A stretch of DNA of 64,000 nt from Microlunatus sp. Gsoil 973 (GTDB lineage: Bacteria; Actinomycetota; Actinomycetes; Propionibacteriales; Propionibacteriaceae), in the NCBI RefSeq assembly GCF_009707365.1, contig NZ_CP046122.1, forward strand, positions 62,001 to 126,000, given 5' to 3'. The position numbers and the translations under genes were made by a program. Within the stretch, counting starts at the first letter, position 1. The number at the start of each line of letters is the position of its first letter. Shown piece after piece: positions 1 to 7,897 of the stretch. The notes under the pieces were generated by a model. The model saw nothing but the letters and a program-made list of their open reading frames with translations. It searched no databases and was not told where the DNA came from.

Positions 1-2
1 GG

Positions 3-1475
3 GCCGAAGCCGCGGACAAGATCAATATCCCGATCGACCCCAACTTCGGCAGCAAACAGGGCAGGACGAGCAAGGATTTCAAGGGGATCGCCCTGACCTA
101 TGCCGGCGTCGCCGCCAACCCGCTGGCCCTGCGGATCCGGGTCGAGGGGTTCAAGACGTTGGTGATCCTCGATGAAGTGCACCACGCCGGGGACTCGATG
201 GGCTGGGGCGACGCGGTCCGGGAGGCGTTCGAGCCGGCGACAAGGCGGCTGGCGCTGACCGGTACGCCGTTTCGATCCGACGCCAACCCGATCCCGTTCG
301 TCCGCTACGAGCCGGACGGCTCCGGGGCGCTGCGGTCGGTCGCCGACTACTCCTACGGCTACGGCCCGGCGCTGCAGGACGGCATCGTCCGGCCGGTGCT
401 GTTCATGGCCTACTCCGGCGACATGCACTGGCGTACCAAGGCCGGTGACGAGGTCGCCGCCCGGCTCGGCGAGCCACTGACCAGGGACCTGACCAACCAG
501 GCGTTGCGCACCGCGCTCGACCCGTCCGGTTCCTGGATCCCGGCCGTGCTCACCGCCGCCGACCAGCGACTGACCGAGGTACGCCAGCACGTTCCCGATG
601 CCGGCGGGCTGGTGATCGCCACCGACCAGACCCATGCCAGGGCGTACGCGGACATCCTCAAGTCGATCACCGGCCGGAAACCGGTACTGGTGCTCAGCGA
701 CGAGGCCCAGTCCGGTCGCAGGATCAGCAAGTTCGCCGCCGGGGACGACCGGTGGATGGTCGCCGTCCGGATGGTCTCCGAAGGCGTCGACGTGCCGCGA
801 CTGGCCGTCGGTGTGTACGCCACCATGACCGCGACGCCGTTGTTCTTCGCCCAGGCCGTCGGCCGGTTCGTCCGGGCCCGGGCCAAGGGTGAGACCGCGT
901 CGGTGTTCCTGCCCAGCGCGCCGCATCTGCTGCGCTACGCCGCGGACATGGAGGTGGAACGCGATCACGCCCTGAAACCGCGGTCGGAGGACGAGGCACA
1001 ACTGCTGGTCGAGGCCGAGCGGACCGAGAACGAACCCGACGCTGATCTCGACGGTGAGCACTCCTTCGCCGCGCTGGCCAGCGACGCCGACTTCGATCGG
1101 GTGGTCTTCGACGGCGGTGAGTTCGGACTCGGGGCCTATCGGGGCAGTGACGACGAACTGGACTATCTCGGCATTCCCGGGCTGTTGGAGGCCGATCAGG
1201 TCAAGGACCTGTTGCGGCAGCACCAGGCCAGACAGGTGGCCCGCGGCGGCGCGGAGCCCCCGGAGTCCTACAGCACCCACCGCAGGCTGCGCGAGTTGCG
1301 CAAGGAGCTGAACGGGCTGGTCGCCGCCTGGCATCACCGGACCGGCAAGCCGCACGGCATGATCCATGCCGCGCTGGTCTCCGAGTGCGGCGGGCCGCCG
1401 AGCGCGGTGGCCGCCGAAGATCAACTCCAGCAGCGGATCGACACCATCCGCCAGTGGGCGGTCTCAGGAACCTGA
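3..1475 (+). CDS. DEAD/DEAH-type helicase / Res-subunit-like ATPase, 5' partial
   Basis: The reading frame is open from base 3, so the N-terminus, including any Walker A motif, lies outside the window. Visible superfamily 2 motifs are a DEVHH Walker B box near residue 55, an ALTGTPFRSD motif III about 35 residues later, and a VSEGVDVPRL...QAVGRFVRAR motif V/VI region in the second RecA-like lobe. Such proteins unwind or translocate on nucleic acid and occur alone or as the Res part of restriction systems. No methylase or nuclease partner is visible here, so the role is open. The gene converges on the next gene and the two stops overlap by 12 bases. Confidence 0.85.
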   Translation, partial: AEAADKINIPIDPNFGSKQGRTSKDFKGIALTYAGVAANPLALRIRVEGFKTLVILDEVHHAGDSMGWGDAVREAFEPATRRLALTGTPFRSDANPIPFVRYEPDGSGALRSVADYSYGYGPALQDGIVRPVLFMAYSGDMHWRTKAGDEVAARLGEPLTRDLTNQALRTALDPSGSWIPAVLTAADQRLTEVRQHVPDAGGLVIATDQTHARAYADILKSITGRKPVLVLSDEAQSGRRISKFAAGDDRWMVAVRMVSEGVDVPRLAVGVYATMTATPLFFAQAVGRFVRARAKGETASVFLPSAPHLLRYAADMEVERDHALKPRSEDEAQLLVEAERTENEPDADLDGEHSFAALASDADFDRVVFDGGEFGLGAYRGSDDELDYLGIPGLLEADQVKDLLRQHQARQVARGGAEPPESYSTHRRLRELRKELNGLVAAWHHRTGKPHGMIHAALVSECGGPPSAVAAEDQLQQRIDTIRQWAVSGT

Positions 1476-2252
1476 CGGCCGCGCTGCCGTGCGGCGCAGG
1501 AAACTGCGCCAGTGCTCGTCGCCGTCGTCGACGGTGCCGCCGGTCTTCGTCGCCTGCAGCACGTCGCCGGTCGCCTCCCGGGTCTGTCTGTCCCATTCGC
1601 CGGTGATCGGCACCGGCTTGTCCCAGACATGGGTGAGCATGCCCTGGATCGCCTGCACCTGGCTCGGGGAGTCCGGGTCGAAGGTCGAGAGGTGATCACC
1701 GGATCGGCCGTTGTCGATGTGGATGTGGTTGTCATGGTCGGCGTTGTAGAGGTAGGTCAGCACATAGGCGAAATGCAGGTGCAGGCTCGCCGCCAGGGCC
1801 CAGTAACGGGTCCGGAAATAGTGCAGCCGGGATCCCGAATAGTGCCTCCAGATGTCGTACCGGCAGGACACCTGGACGGCGCCGTCGGTGACCAGGCGGG
1901 ACAGGTCGAAGGCCCGGCCGGCGTCGTGCCAGGAGGTGCAGCCGGGATGCCCGTCCAGCCAGGAACCGTAGGTCCACACCTGGTCGGGCCGACTGCCGCC
2001 GGTCAGCCGCAGATAGTCGTCGAACCAGACGCCGAGCCGGCCATAGAAGTCCCGGTCGAACCAGAACCCGGTCGGGATCTGGCTGATGTCGTAGACCAGC
2101 CGCGCTCCACGCAGGGAACCGTGCCGGGCGAGCGAGGCACGGGACACGCAGTACGGCTGCGGTGAGGGCTTCCGGTCGGCGGAGCAGCCGGTCATCGCCG
2201 CTGCCGTACCACCCAGTCCGATGGCCAACGCGGCGCGACGGCTCAGAGACAT
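1464..2252 (-). CDS. Tat-exported lipoprotein with M15/extensin-like metal motifs
   Basis: The 262-residue product starts MSLSRRAALAIG and runs into a GCS lipobox, a twin-arginine lipoprotein signal, which favours this start over the longer open frame from 2282. The mature part has SWHDAGRAFDL (an H-x6-D pair) and DNHIHID (H-x-H). That arrangement matches zinc ligands of M15 peptidases and extensin-like C-terminal domains, which act on peptidoglycan or cell-wall polymers. I infer a surface-anchored wall hydrolase or wall-binding protein. The substrate cannot be told. The gene is divergent from the MarR gene. Confidence 0.7.
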   Translation of the reverse strand: MSLSRRAALAIGLGGTAAAMTGCSADRKPSPQPYCVSRASLARHGSLRGARLVYDISQIPTGFWFDRDFYGRLGVWFDDYLRLTGGSRPDQVWTYGSWLDGHPGCTSWHDAGRAFDLSRLVTDGAVQVSCRYDIWRHYSGSRLHYFRTRYWALAASLHLHFAYVLTYLYNADHDNHIHIDNGRSGDHLSTFDPDSPSQVQAIQGMLTHVWDKPVPITGEWDRQTREATGDVLQATKTGGTVDDGDEHWRSFLRRTAARPSGS

Positions 2253-2375
2253 GCCGCCGAGCGTAGACGGCCCGCGAGCCATCTCGGGGTTCCCGCCACC
2301 GGGCCCGGAGGACGGGCAACCCGATACCCACCCCGGTCAGGTGCCTGACAGGTACGGCTTGTTAACCTCCGGACC

Positions 2376-2831
2376 ATGGTTGAGCGATCGAGAACGCAGA
2401 CGGGGAGCGACGGACAGGATCGGATCGCCTACCAGACCCGGCGGCTGCAACAACTGCTCCGCCGGACCGGTGACGCTGCGCTGCAGGCCACCGGACTCAC
2501 CCTGGCCCAGTACACCGTGATGCGCGTGATCGCGGAGCTGCCTGATGCCTCCTCTGCCGAGATCGCCCGTCAGTGCAGCGTGAGCCGGCAGTCCCTGCAG
2601 GACCTGATCCGGATCCTGCGCGACCACGGCTTCGTCCGGGTCGCCGAACAACCGGTGAGCGGCCGGTCGCTGCCGATCCGGATCACCCCGGAGGGTCGCA
2701 AGGTGCTGCGGAAGGCCGACCGGGCGATCAGTCGCATCGAGGACCGGATGGTCTCAGGCATCCCGGCCAAGGACGTCGACCGGACGATCGCCCTGCTCGG
2801 CCGGTGTGCGGCGAACCTCGAGGCGCTCTGA
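2376..2831 (+). CDS. MarR family transcriptional regulator
   Basis: A 151-residue protein with MarR architecture: a helical N-terminus, a winged HTH around SSAEIARQCSVSRQSLQDLI, and the wing segment RVAEQPVSGRSLPIRITPEG. MarR dimers repress neighbouring or distant promoters and respond to small ligands. It is divergent from the Tat lipoprotein gene, with 123 bases between the starts, so that gene is a possible target. I saw no convincing palindrome in the gap. The ATG is the first in frame and lies close to the helix that normally begins the family. Confidence 0.85.
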   Translation: MVERSRTQTGSDGQDRIAYQTRRLQQLLRRTGDAALQATGLTLAQYTVMRVIAELPDASSAEIARQCSVSRQSLQDLIRILRDHGFVRVAEQPVSGRSLPIRITPEGRKVLRKADRAISRIEDRMVSGIPAKDVDRTIALLGRCAANLEAL

Positions 2832-2932
2832 CCGGCAGCTGATCAGGCAACTGATCCGGGGCATATGGTCCGGTCCGAGAAGCGACCCGTCGCAGCGCCG
2901 GGGCAGCAGAGACGGAAGTTAGTCTTGGTGTC

Positions 2933-3838
2933 GTGAGTGACATTCCGATCGGATCCCCGCCCGTACCGCCGGGTCGGCACGCGGCGCCCCAGGGCTGGTA
3001 CCCCGATCCGGTCGATCACAGCCGGGAGCGTTACTGGGACGGCTGGTCCTGGTCGAGGAACACGCGTACCGCGAGTAACCCAGCCGGCTACCAGCAGCCG
3101 GTGCAGCACCAGCAGGGGCAGTTGCAGATCCATCCGCAGGGTCCCTATCAGCAGCCGCCCCGGCAGGACCCGTACCAGCAGCCGTACCAGCAGCCTCATC
3201 AGCAGCAGCCTCATCAGCAGCGGCCGTACCAGCAGCAGCCGTATCAGCAACAGCCCTATCCGCAACGCACCGACCAACATGCTGCCGGCCGGGCTGGCGT
3301 CGCGCTGACTGCGGACGGCGTCCCGGCGGCGGGCTGGGGCTGGCGGTTCCTTGCCGGGATCGTCGACCTGATGATCGTTTCGATCGTCGCCGACATCTTC
3401 AGCATCCCGATCTTCATCAAGATGATCCCGGCGATCCAGGACTACTTCCGGGCGGTCGTCGCCGCAACCCAACGGGGCGAGGCCACGCCGACGATCAGCC
3501 CGACGGACCTGATCGGCAGTAGCGACCAGATGCTGATTACGCTGATCTCCTTGGTGGTCGGGATGCTGTATTTCAGCCTGTTCTGGAGATTCAAGGCGGC
3601 AACCCCTGCGCAGCTGCTGTGCGGGCTGCGGGTCGTCCCCGCCGATCACGGGCACAACACCGACTTGTTACCGTGGCCGATGGTGATCGTCCGGGCGCTG
3701 ACCTGGTGGGTACCGATAGCCGTCAGCAGCGTGTTGTTGATCTTCACCGTGATCAACGTGCTGTTCCCGCTCGGCAACGTCAAGCGGCAGGCGATCCACG
3801 ATCTTGCCGCCAAGACCCAGATCGTCCGGATCAGGTAG
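2933..3838 (+). CDS. DUF2510-RDD family membrane protein
   Basis: The GTG start gives 301 residues. Residues about 15-45 hold a DUF2510 segment (GWYPDPVDHSRERYWDG). A Gln/Pro/Tyr-rich linker made of YQQP-like repeats follows (roughly residues 60-120), then an RDD-type membrane domain with three to four hydrophobic helices (VDLMIVSIVADIFSIPIFI, LISLVVGMLYFSLFW, VSSVLLIFTVINVLF). The molecular function of RDD proteins is not settled and transport has been suggested for some. The low-complexity linker is cytoplasmic by topology and is the fast-evolving part. The 3' end overlaps the convergent next gene by 8 bases. Confidence 0.85.
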   Translation: MSDIPIGSPPVPPGRHAAPQGWYPDPVDHSRERYWDGWSWSRNTRTASNPAGYQQPVQHQQGQLQIHPQGPYQQPPRQDPYQQPYQQPHQQQPHQQRPYQQQPYQQQPYPQRTDQHAAGRAGVALTADGVPAAGWGWRFLAGIVDLMIVSIVADIFSIPIFIKMIPAIQDYFRAVVAATQRGEATPTISPTDLIGSSDQMLITLISLVVGMLYFSLFWRFKAATPAQLLCGLRVVPADHGHNTDLLPWPMVIVRALTWWVPIAVSSVLLIFTVINVLFPLGNVKRQAIHDLAAKTQIVRIR

Positions 3839-4556
3839 CAGGTCGGCCGACCAGTCCGGCCTGCGTCAGTTCTCCGATCAGCTTCGGCAGGTCCTCGGTG
3901 CGGACCGCACGCAGCCGGCGGCGTACGCGCACAGCCCGGTTGGCGTCCCAGCCGCCGACGACGCCGAGCAGTTGATCATGATCCACCGACGCCAGGATGC
4001 CTGCCGCGGCGTCCACGTCCGGATCATCAACCAGCCGATCGACCGCGACCAACAGGGCGAGCAGCCGACCGGTCGTGTCGATGCCGTCGACGACGAAGGG
4101 CAGGTCTGCCTCGATGTAGGTACTGAGTCGGGCAGCCTCCCGCTCCGGTGTGTCCGGGCCGAGAACGGCGGTCAGACCTTCCGCCTCGGCGGCGGCCACC
4201 GCATCGGACCAGCCGAAGCCGTCGGGGATCTCCACCAGCACGGTGACATCCGGCTCGAGTTCGCGAGCGGCGGCGGCGATCCGCGCGACGTTGCCCGCCA
4301 GGTCACCCGGATCCCGCACCGCCGTCTGCACCGCGGCCAGTGCCAGATTGGTCAGCTGTCTGCCGGCCAGCGCGGTGATTCCGCCGGCCCCGGTGCTGTT
4401 GATCACGGTGACGGCGGTCGGCGTCACCGCTGCCCGGTCCAGCGCAGCCAGCCGGCGGTCCTCGAGCACCACCGTGTTCAGCAGCTCGGGAGGCTCGGTG
4501 AGCGCCGCAGCGGGGGAGGCCGCCGCCTGATCGAACAATCGCTGGAAGACGTTCAT
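3831..4556 (-). CDS. hypothetical protein, function unknown
   Basis: The 241-residue product is rich in Ala, Asp and Val with no signal peptide or membrane helix. I do not recognise a family. The segments VTVLVEIPDGFGWSDAVAAA and ADLPFVVDGIDTTGRLLALL suggest alternating beta/alpha structure, loosely like a TIM-barrel or Rossmann protein. Codon use matches the neighbours and the frame is uninterrupted, so it is probably a real gene. It is divergent from the YjbR gene, with only about 34 bases between the starts. Confidence 0.6.
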   Translation of the reverse strand: MNVFQRLFDQAAASPAAALTEPPELLNTVVLEDRRLAALDRAAVTPTAVTVINSTGAGGITALAGRQLTNLALAAVQTAVRDPGDLAGNVARIAAAARELEPDVTVLVEIPDGFGWSDAVAAAEAEGLTAVLGPDTPEREAARLSTYIEADLPFVVDGIDTTGRLLALLVAVDRLVDDPDVDAAAGILASVDHDQLLGVVGGWDANRAVRVRRRLRAVRTEDLPKLIGELTQAGLVGRPAT

Positions 4557-4590
4557 CGCCTGTCAGGGTAGTCGGCTAGCGTGTGTGGCC

Positions 4591-4986
4591 ATGCGGGACT
4601 GGACCGAAACAGACGCCGAGCGGGAGTTGGACAAGGTCCGGCGGGCCTGTCTCCGGCTGCCGGAGACCAACGAACGTCCCAGCCACGGCAGCCCGGCCTT
4701 CTACGTGCGTGACAAGAAGGTCTTCGTCTACTTCTGGGACGATCATCACTCCGACGGCCGGCTGTGCATCTGGTGCGCGGCTCCGGAGGGCATCCAGCAG
4801 CAGATGATCGAGACCGAACCGGAGAGGTTCTTCCGGCCGCCGTACGTCGGGCACCGCGGCTGGCTCGGGGTGCACCTGCGCGAGGTCGGCCAGGAGGAAT
4901 TGACCGCGATCGCGACCGACGCCTATCGCTGCGTCGCGCCCAGGACACTGGTCAGAGCGCTGGAGGAACCGGAAGGGATCCGCTGA
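4591..4986 (+). CDS. MmcQ/YjbR family protein
   Basis: About 131 residues with the YjbR pattern: an N-terminal helix (ELDKVRRACLRLPETNER), then HGSPAFYVRDKKVFVYFWDD, and a C-terminal RGWLGVHL...ELTAIATDAYRCVAP. The fold resembles CyaY, and some members bind double-stranded DNA, but no pathway is assigned. A GTG two codons upstream (4585) is an alternative start. The 3' end overlaps the convergent pncA by 35 bases. Confidence 0.85.
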   Translation: MRDWTETDAERELDKVRRACLRLPETNERPSHGSPAFYVRDKKVFVYFWDDHHSDGRLCIWCAAPEGIQQQMIETEPERFFRPPYVGHRGWLGVHLREVGQEELTAIATDAYRCVAPRTLVRALEEPEGIR

Positions 4987-5532
4987 CCCTGACTCCGGCC
5001 CTGCTCCAGTCGTCGTAGGTCCGTTGGATCCGGTCCGGTGCGACTGCAGCGGTGAGGTCCAGCCGTACGGACGTGTCGAACCCGGCGGCCGACGCATCAA
5101 GAGCCGTTGCCCGGACGCAGTAGTCGGTGGCGATTCCGACGACGTCGACCCGGTCGACTGCGGCCCCGGTGAGGAAGTCCTGCAGGCTCGTGCCGTCGCC
5201 GTTCCTGCCCTCGAATCCGGAGTACGCCGCCTGGTATTCGCCCTTGTCGAACACGCCGGCGAAGTCCCGGAAGCGCAGTTGATCATGGAATTCCGCGCCG
5301 TCGGTGCCGACCACACAGTGGGCCGGCCAGCTGTCGATGTAGTCGGGTGCGGCGGAGAAGTGGCTGCCCGGATCGATGTGGTGGTCGCGGGTGGCGACCA
5401 CGACGTCATAGTCGTGATCACCGGACAGCAGTTCGGAGATCCGCGCTGCGGTGGCCGCGCCGCCGCCACCGCAAGGGAGCCGCCCTCGCAGAAGTCCTTC
5501 TGGACGTCGACGACGATCAGTGCCTTGGTCAT
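4952..5532 (-). CDS. pncA: nicotinamidase, frameshifted
   Basis: Nicotinamidase hydrolyses nicotinamide to nicotinate for NAD salvage. The start MTKALIVVDVQKDFCEGGSL carries the catalytic Asp. The second frame carries TRDHHIDPGSHF (metal ligands), FDKGEY (catalytic Lys) and GIATDYCVRAT (catalytic Cys). The two halves are in different frames and join in a GC-rich run near 5457-5468. Restoring one G would read SLAVAGGAATAARIS and give about 193 residues, normal for the family. All catalytic residues survive, so either a sequencing error or a very recent inactivation fits. The start lies 2 bases after the pncB stop, so the two genes form an operon. Confidence 0.88.
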
Positions 5533-5534
5533 GA

Positions 5535-6902
5535 TCAGCGCTCCTGGACGAAGACTGTCTCGATCACCGGTTCACCGCGGGACATCTTCAACGCGTCCAA
5601 CGGTAGTTCCGCCCGGGCCTGCTCGTGGCGGTCCCGGGCTGCGGCCAACGGTTCCCGGCCGACGATCTCCCCGTCGAGGACCAGCGGGACCAACAGCGGC
5701 CGGCCGTGCTCCAGCTGAGGGTTCGTGTCTATCCCGATCAACTCGGTCTCGGCAACACCCGCGGCGTCGAACCGGCGCCACGGATACTTGCGGCCGCCGA
5801 TGGTCGCCTTGGCGGTGCTCTTCTTGGCGACGTGGACCATCGGCGCGTCCGGTTCGTCGGATGCGGCCCGCGCCACCATCTTGTAGACGAAACCCGAGGT
5901 CGGGTGGCCGGAGCCGGTGACCAGGGCCGTTCCGACGCCGTAGCCATCAACCGGAGCGCCGGCCAGTGCTGCGATCTGCCACTCGTCGAGGTCGCTGGTG
6001 ACGATGATCTTGGTCTCGGTGGCGCCCAGCTCGTCAAGCAGCCCCCGGACGTGTTTGGCCAGGGCCGGCAGGTCACCGGAGTCCAGCCGGACCGAGCCGA
6101 TGCCGCCCTCGGTCAGCCGGACCGCCGTACGGACCGCGTTGTCGACGTCGTAGGTGTCGACGAGCAGTGTCGTGTCGGTGCCCATCGCGGCCACCTGGGC
6201 GGCGAACGCGTCCTCCTCGGTGTCGTGCAGCAGCGTGAACGCGTGCGCGGAGGTGCCGATGGTTGGCACGCTGTAGCGGCGGCCGGCCTCAAGTGAGGAG
6301 GTGCCGGTGAACCCGGCGATGTAGGCGGCCCGAGCGGCGGCGACCGCGGCCAGCTCCTGGGTGCGCCGGGCGCCCATCTCCAGGCACGGTCGGCCGTCGG
6401 CGACCGCGGTCATCCGGGACGCTGCGGAAGCGATCGCAGAGTCGTGGTTGTAGATGCTGAGCATCAGGGTCTCCAGCAGCACCGCCTCGGCGAAGGTGCT
6501 CTCCACGATCAGCAGCGGCGAACCCGGGAAATAGATGTCACCCTCGGCGTAGCCCCAGATGTTCCCGCTGAAGCGGTAGTCGGCGAGCCAGTCGGCGGTC
6601 TGCCCGTCGACGATCCCTCGATCCAGCAGGAACTGCCGGGATTCGTCGTCGAAGCGGAAGTGGGACAGTGCCCGCAGCGCCCTGCCGACACCGGCGACCA
6701 CGCCGTAGCGCCGGCCGTCGGGCAGCCGGCGGCCGAAGAGTTCGAAGACGCACCGGCGGTTTGCCGAACCGGACTGGAACGCCGCGCGCAGCATCGTCAG
6801 CTCATAGTGATCGGTGAGTAGCGCCGTTGTCGGGACCTCGCTGGGTCCCCACGGCTCCAGCTCGTGCTGCTCGACCCGGGAGTCTGCCTGGGAGGCGGTC
6901 AC
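5535..6902 (-). CDS. pncB: nicotinate phosphoribosyltransferase
   Basis: The enzyme makes nicotinate mononucleotide from nicotinate, PRPP and ATP, the Preiss-Handler entry step. The 455-residue protein shows LLTDHYELTMLRAAF near residue 27, the VFELFGRRLPDGRRYGV segment, GTSAHAFTLLH with the active-site His, and VRLDSGDL and GVGTALVTG phosphate-binding segments. The open frame continues to 7079, but that would run through the clpS start. The GTG at 6902 begins the conserved region and is preferred. pncA follows directly, and the gene is divergent from clpS as in M. tuberculosis Rv1330c-Rv1331. Confidence 0.93.
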   Translation of the reverse strand: MTASQADSRVEQHELEPWGPSEVPTTALLTDHYELTMLRAAFQSGSANRRCVFELFGRRLPDGRRYGVVAGVGRALRALSHFRFDDESRQFLLDRGIVDGQTADWLADYRFSGNIWGYAEGDIYFPGSPLLIVESTFAEAVLLETLMLSIYNHDSAIASAASRMTAVADGRPCLEMGARRTQELAAVAAARAAYIAGFTGTSSLEAGRRYSVPTIGTSAHAFTLLHDTEEDAFAAQVAAMGTDTTLLVDTYDVDNAVRTAVRLTEGGIGSVRLDSGDLPALAKHVRGLLDELGATETKIIVTSDLDEWQIAALAGAPVDGYGVGTALVTGSGHPTSGFVYKMVARAASDEPDAPMVHVAKKSTAKATIGGRKYPWRRFDAAGVAETELIGIDTNPQLEHGRPLLVPLVLDGEIVGREPLAAARDRHEQARAELPLDALKMSRGEPVIETVFVQER

Positions 6903-6957
6903 GCCGCACAGCGTAGCGACCTGTGACCCGAGTGCGGGATTTGTCACAATGGACGGT

Positions 6958-7278
6958 ATGCCCGCAACCTCTGATCCAGTTCTGGCTCCTGCCGGCGGGA
7001 CCGCGATCGAGGACCGCCCGATCGAGGAGTCATACGACCAGTCGCCCTGGGCAACCATCGTCTGGGACGACCCGGTCAACCTGATGTCCTACGTCGCCCA
7101 CGTCTTCGCGATCTATTTCCACTACTCCAAATCCAAGGCCCACCGGCTGATGATGGCGGTGCACACCGAGGGTAAGGCCATCGTCGCGACCGGCAGCCGC
7201 GAGGAGATGGAGCGGGACGTGACCGCGATGCACGAGTACGGTCTGTGGGCCACGCTCGACCGGGCCGACGCCGGATAG
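6958..7278 (+). CDS. clpS: ATP-dependent Clp protease adaptor ClpS
   Basis: ClpS delivers N-degron substrates to ClpAP or ClpCP. The core is visible as WATIVWDDPVNLMSYV, then FAIYFHYSKSKAHRLMMAVH and EGKAIVATGSREEMERDV, which contain the residues forming the N-end-residue pocket and the Clp contact. The start is not certain. The ATG at 6958 gives 106 residues with a Pro/Ala-rich lead, and an ATG at 6949 is equally open. Neither has a strong ribosome binding site. The next gene is the DUF2017 gene, the usual order in Actinobacteria. Confidence 0.93.
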   Translation: MPATSDPVLAPAGGTAIEDRPIEESYDQSPWATIVWDDPVNLMSYVAHVFAIYFHYSKSKAHRLMMAVHTEGKAIVATGSREEMERDVTAMHEYGLWATLDRADAG

Positions 7279-7320
7279 CCGTCGCCGACTGCGCGGCACA
7301 CCGCGTAACGTCTGACTTCT

Positions 7321-7890
7321 ATGCACAAATTCAAGCGCCGCGGCGGGGTGATCAGCACCGATCTGAGTGCCGACGAGGTCGGCATGCTGGAGTCGCTGCT
7401 GCACGAGTTGATCGACCTGATCGGCGAAGGAACCGGCGAGGCCGGTTCCGCCGGTGACGCCGACGACCCGTTCGCGGCCTGGGCCGAGGAGTTGGCCGAC
7501 GACCAGCCGGTCGAACCACCCGATGACCCGGTGCTCCGCCGGCTGTTGCCCGACGCGTACCCCGACGACCCCAAGGCGTCCGCGGAGTTCCGCCGCTTCA
7601 CCGACCGCACGCTGCGGCGGAAGAAGATCACCGACGCCGAGGTGGCGCTGGGCCACCTGGCGGCGACCGAGGGCGGACGGCAGGACCTGCGGATCCCGGT
7701 CGAGGAGGTCGACAGCTGGCTCCGCGTGCTGACCAGCCTGCGCCTGGCGGTGGCCGGCCGGCTCGGGATCACCGACAACGTCACCGCAGACGAGATCGCC
7801 TCGATCCCCGAGGACGATCCGCGGTCCTTCCTGGTCAGCGTCTACGACTGGCTGGGATTCGCCCAGGAGACCCTGGTCCTGGCCCTGTGA
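7321..7890 (+). CDS. DUF2017 family protein
   Basis: A 189-residue acidic protein of the DUF2017 family, which almost always follows clpS in Actinobacteria (Rv1332 position in M. tuberculosis). Seen here are KFKRRGGVISTDLSADEVGM at the N-terminus and a helical C-terminal half with RRFTDRTLRRKKITDAE and VEEVDSWLRVLTSLRLAVA. The function is not established. Fixed linkage to clpS suggests, but does not prove, a role around Clp proteolysis. The ATG is the first in frame, 42 bases after clpS. Confidence 0.85.
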   Translation: MHKFKRRGGVISTDLSADEVGMLESLLHELIDLIGEGTGEAGSAGDADDPFAAWAEELADDQPVEPPDDPVLRRLLPDAYPDDPKASAEFRRFTDRTLRRKKITDAEVALGHLAATEGGRQDLRIPVEEVDSWLRVLTSLRLAVAGRLGITDNVTADEIASIPEDDPRSFLVSVYDWLGFAQETLVLAL

Positions 7891-7897
7891 CGTGCGG

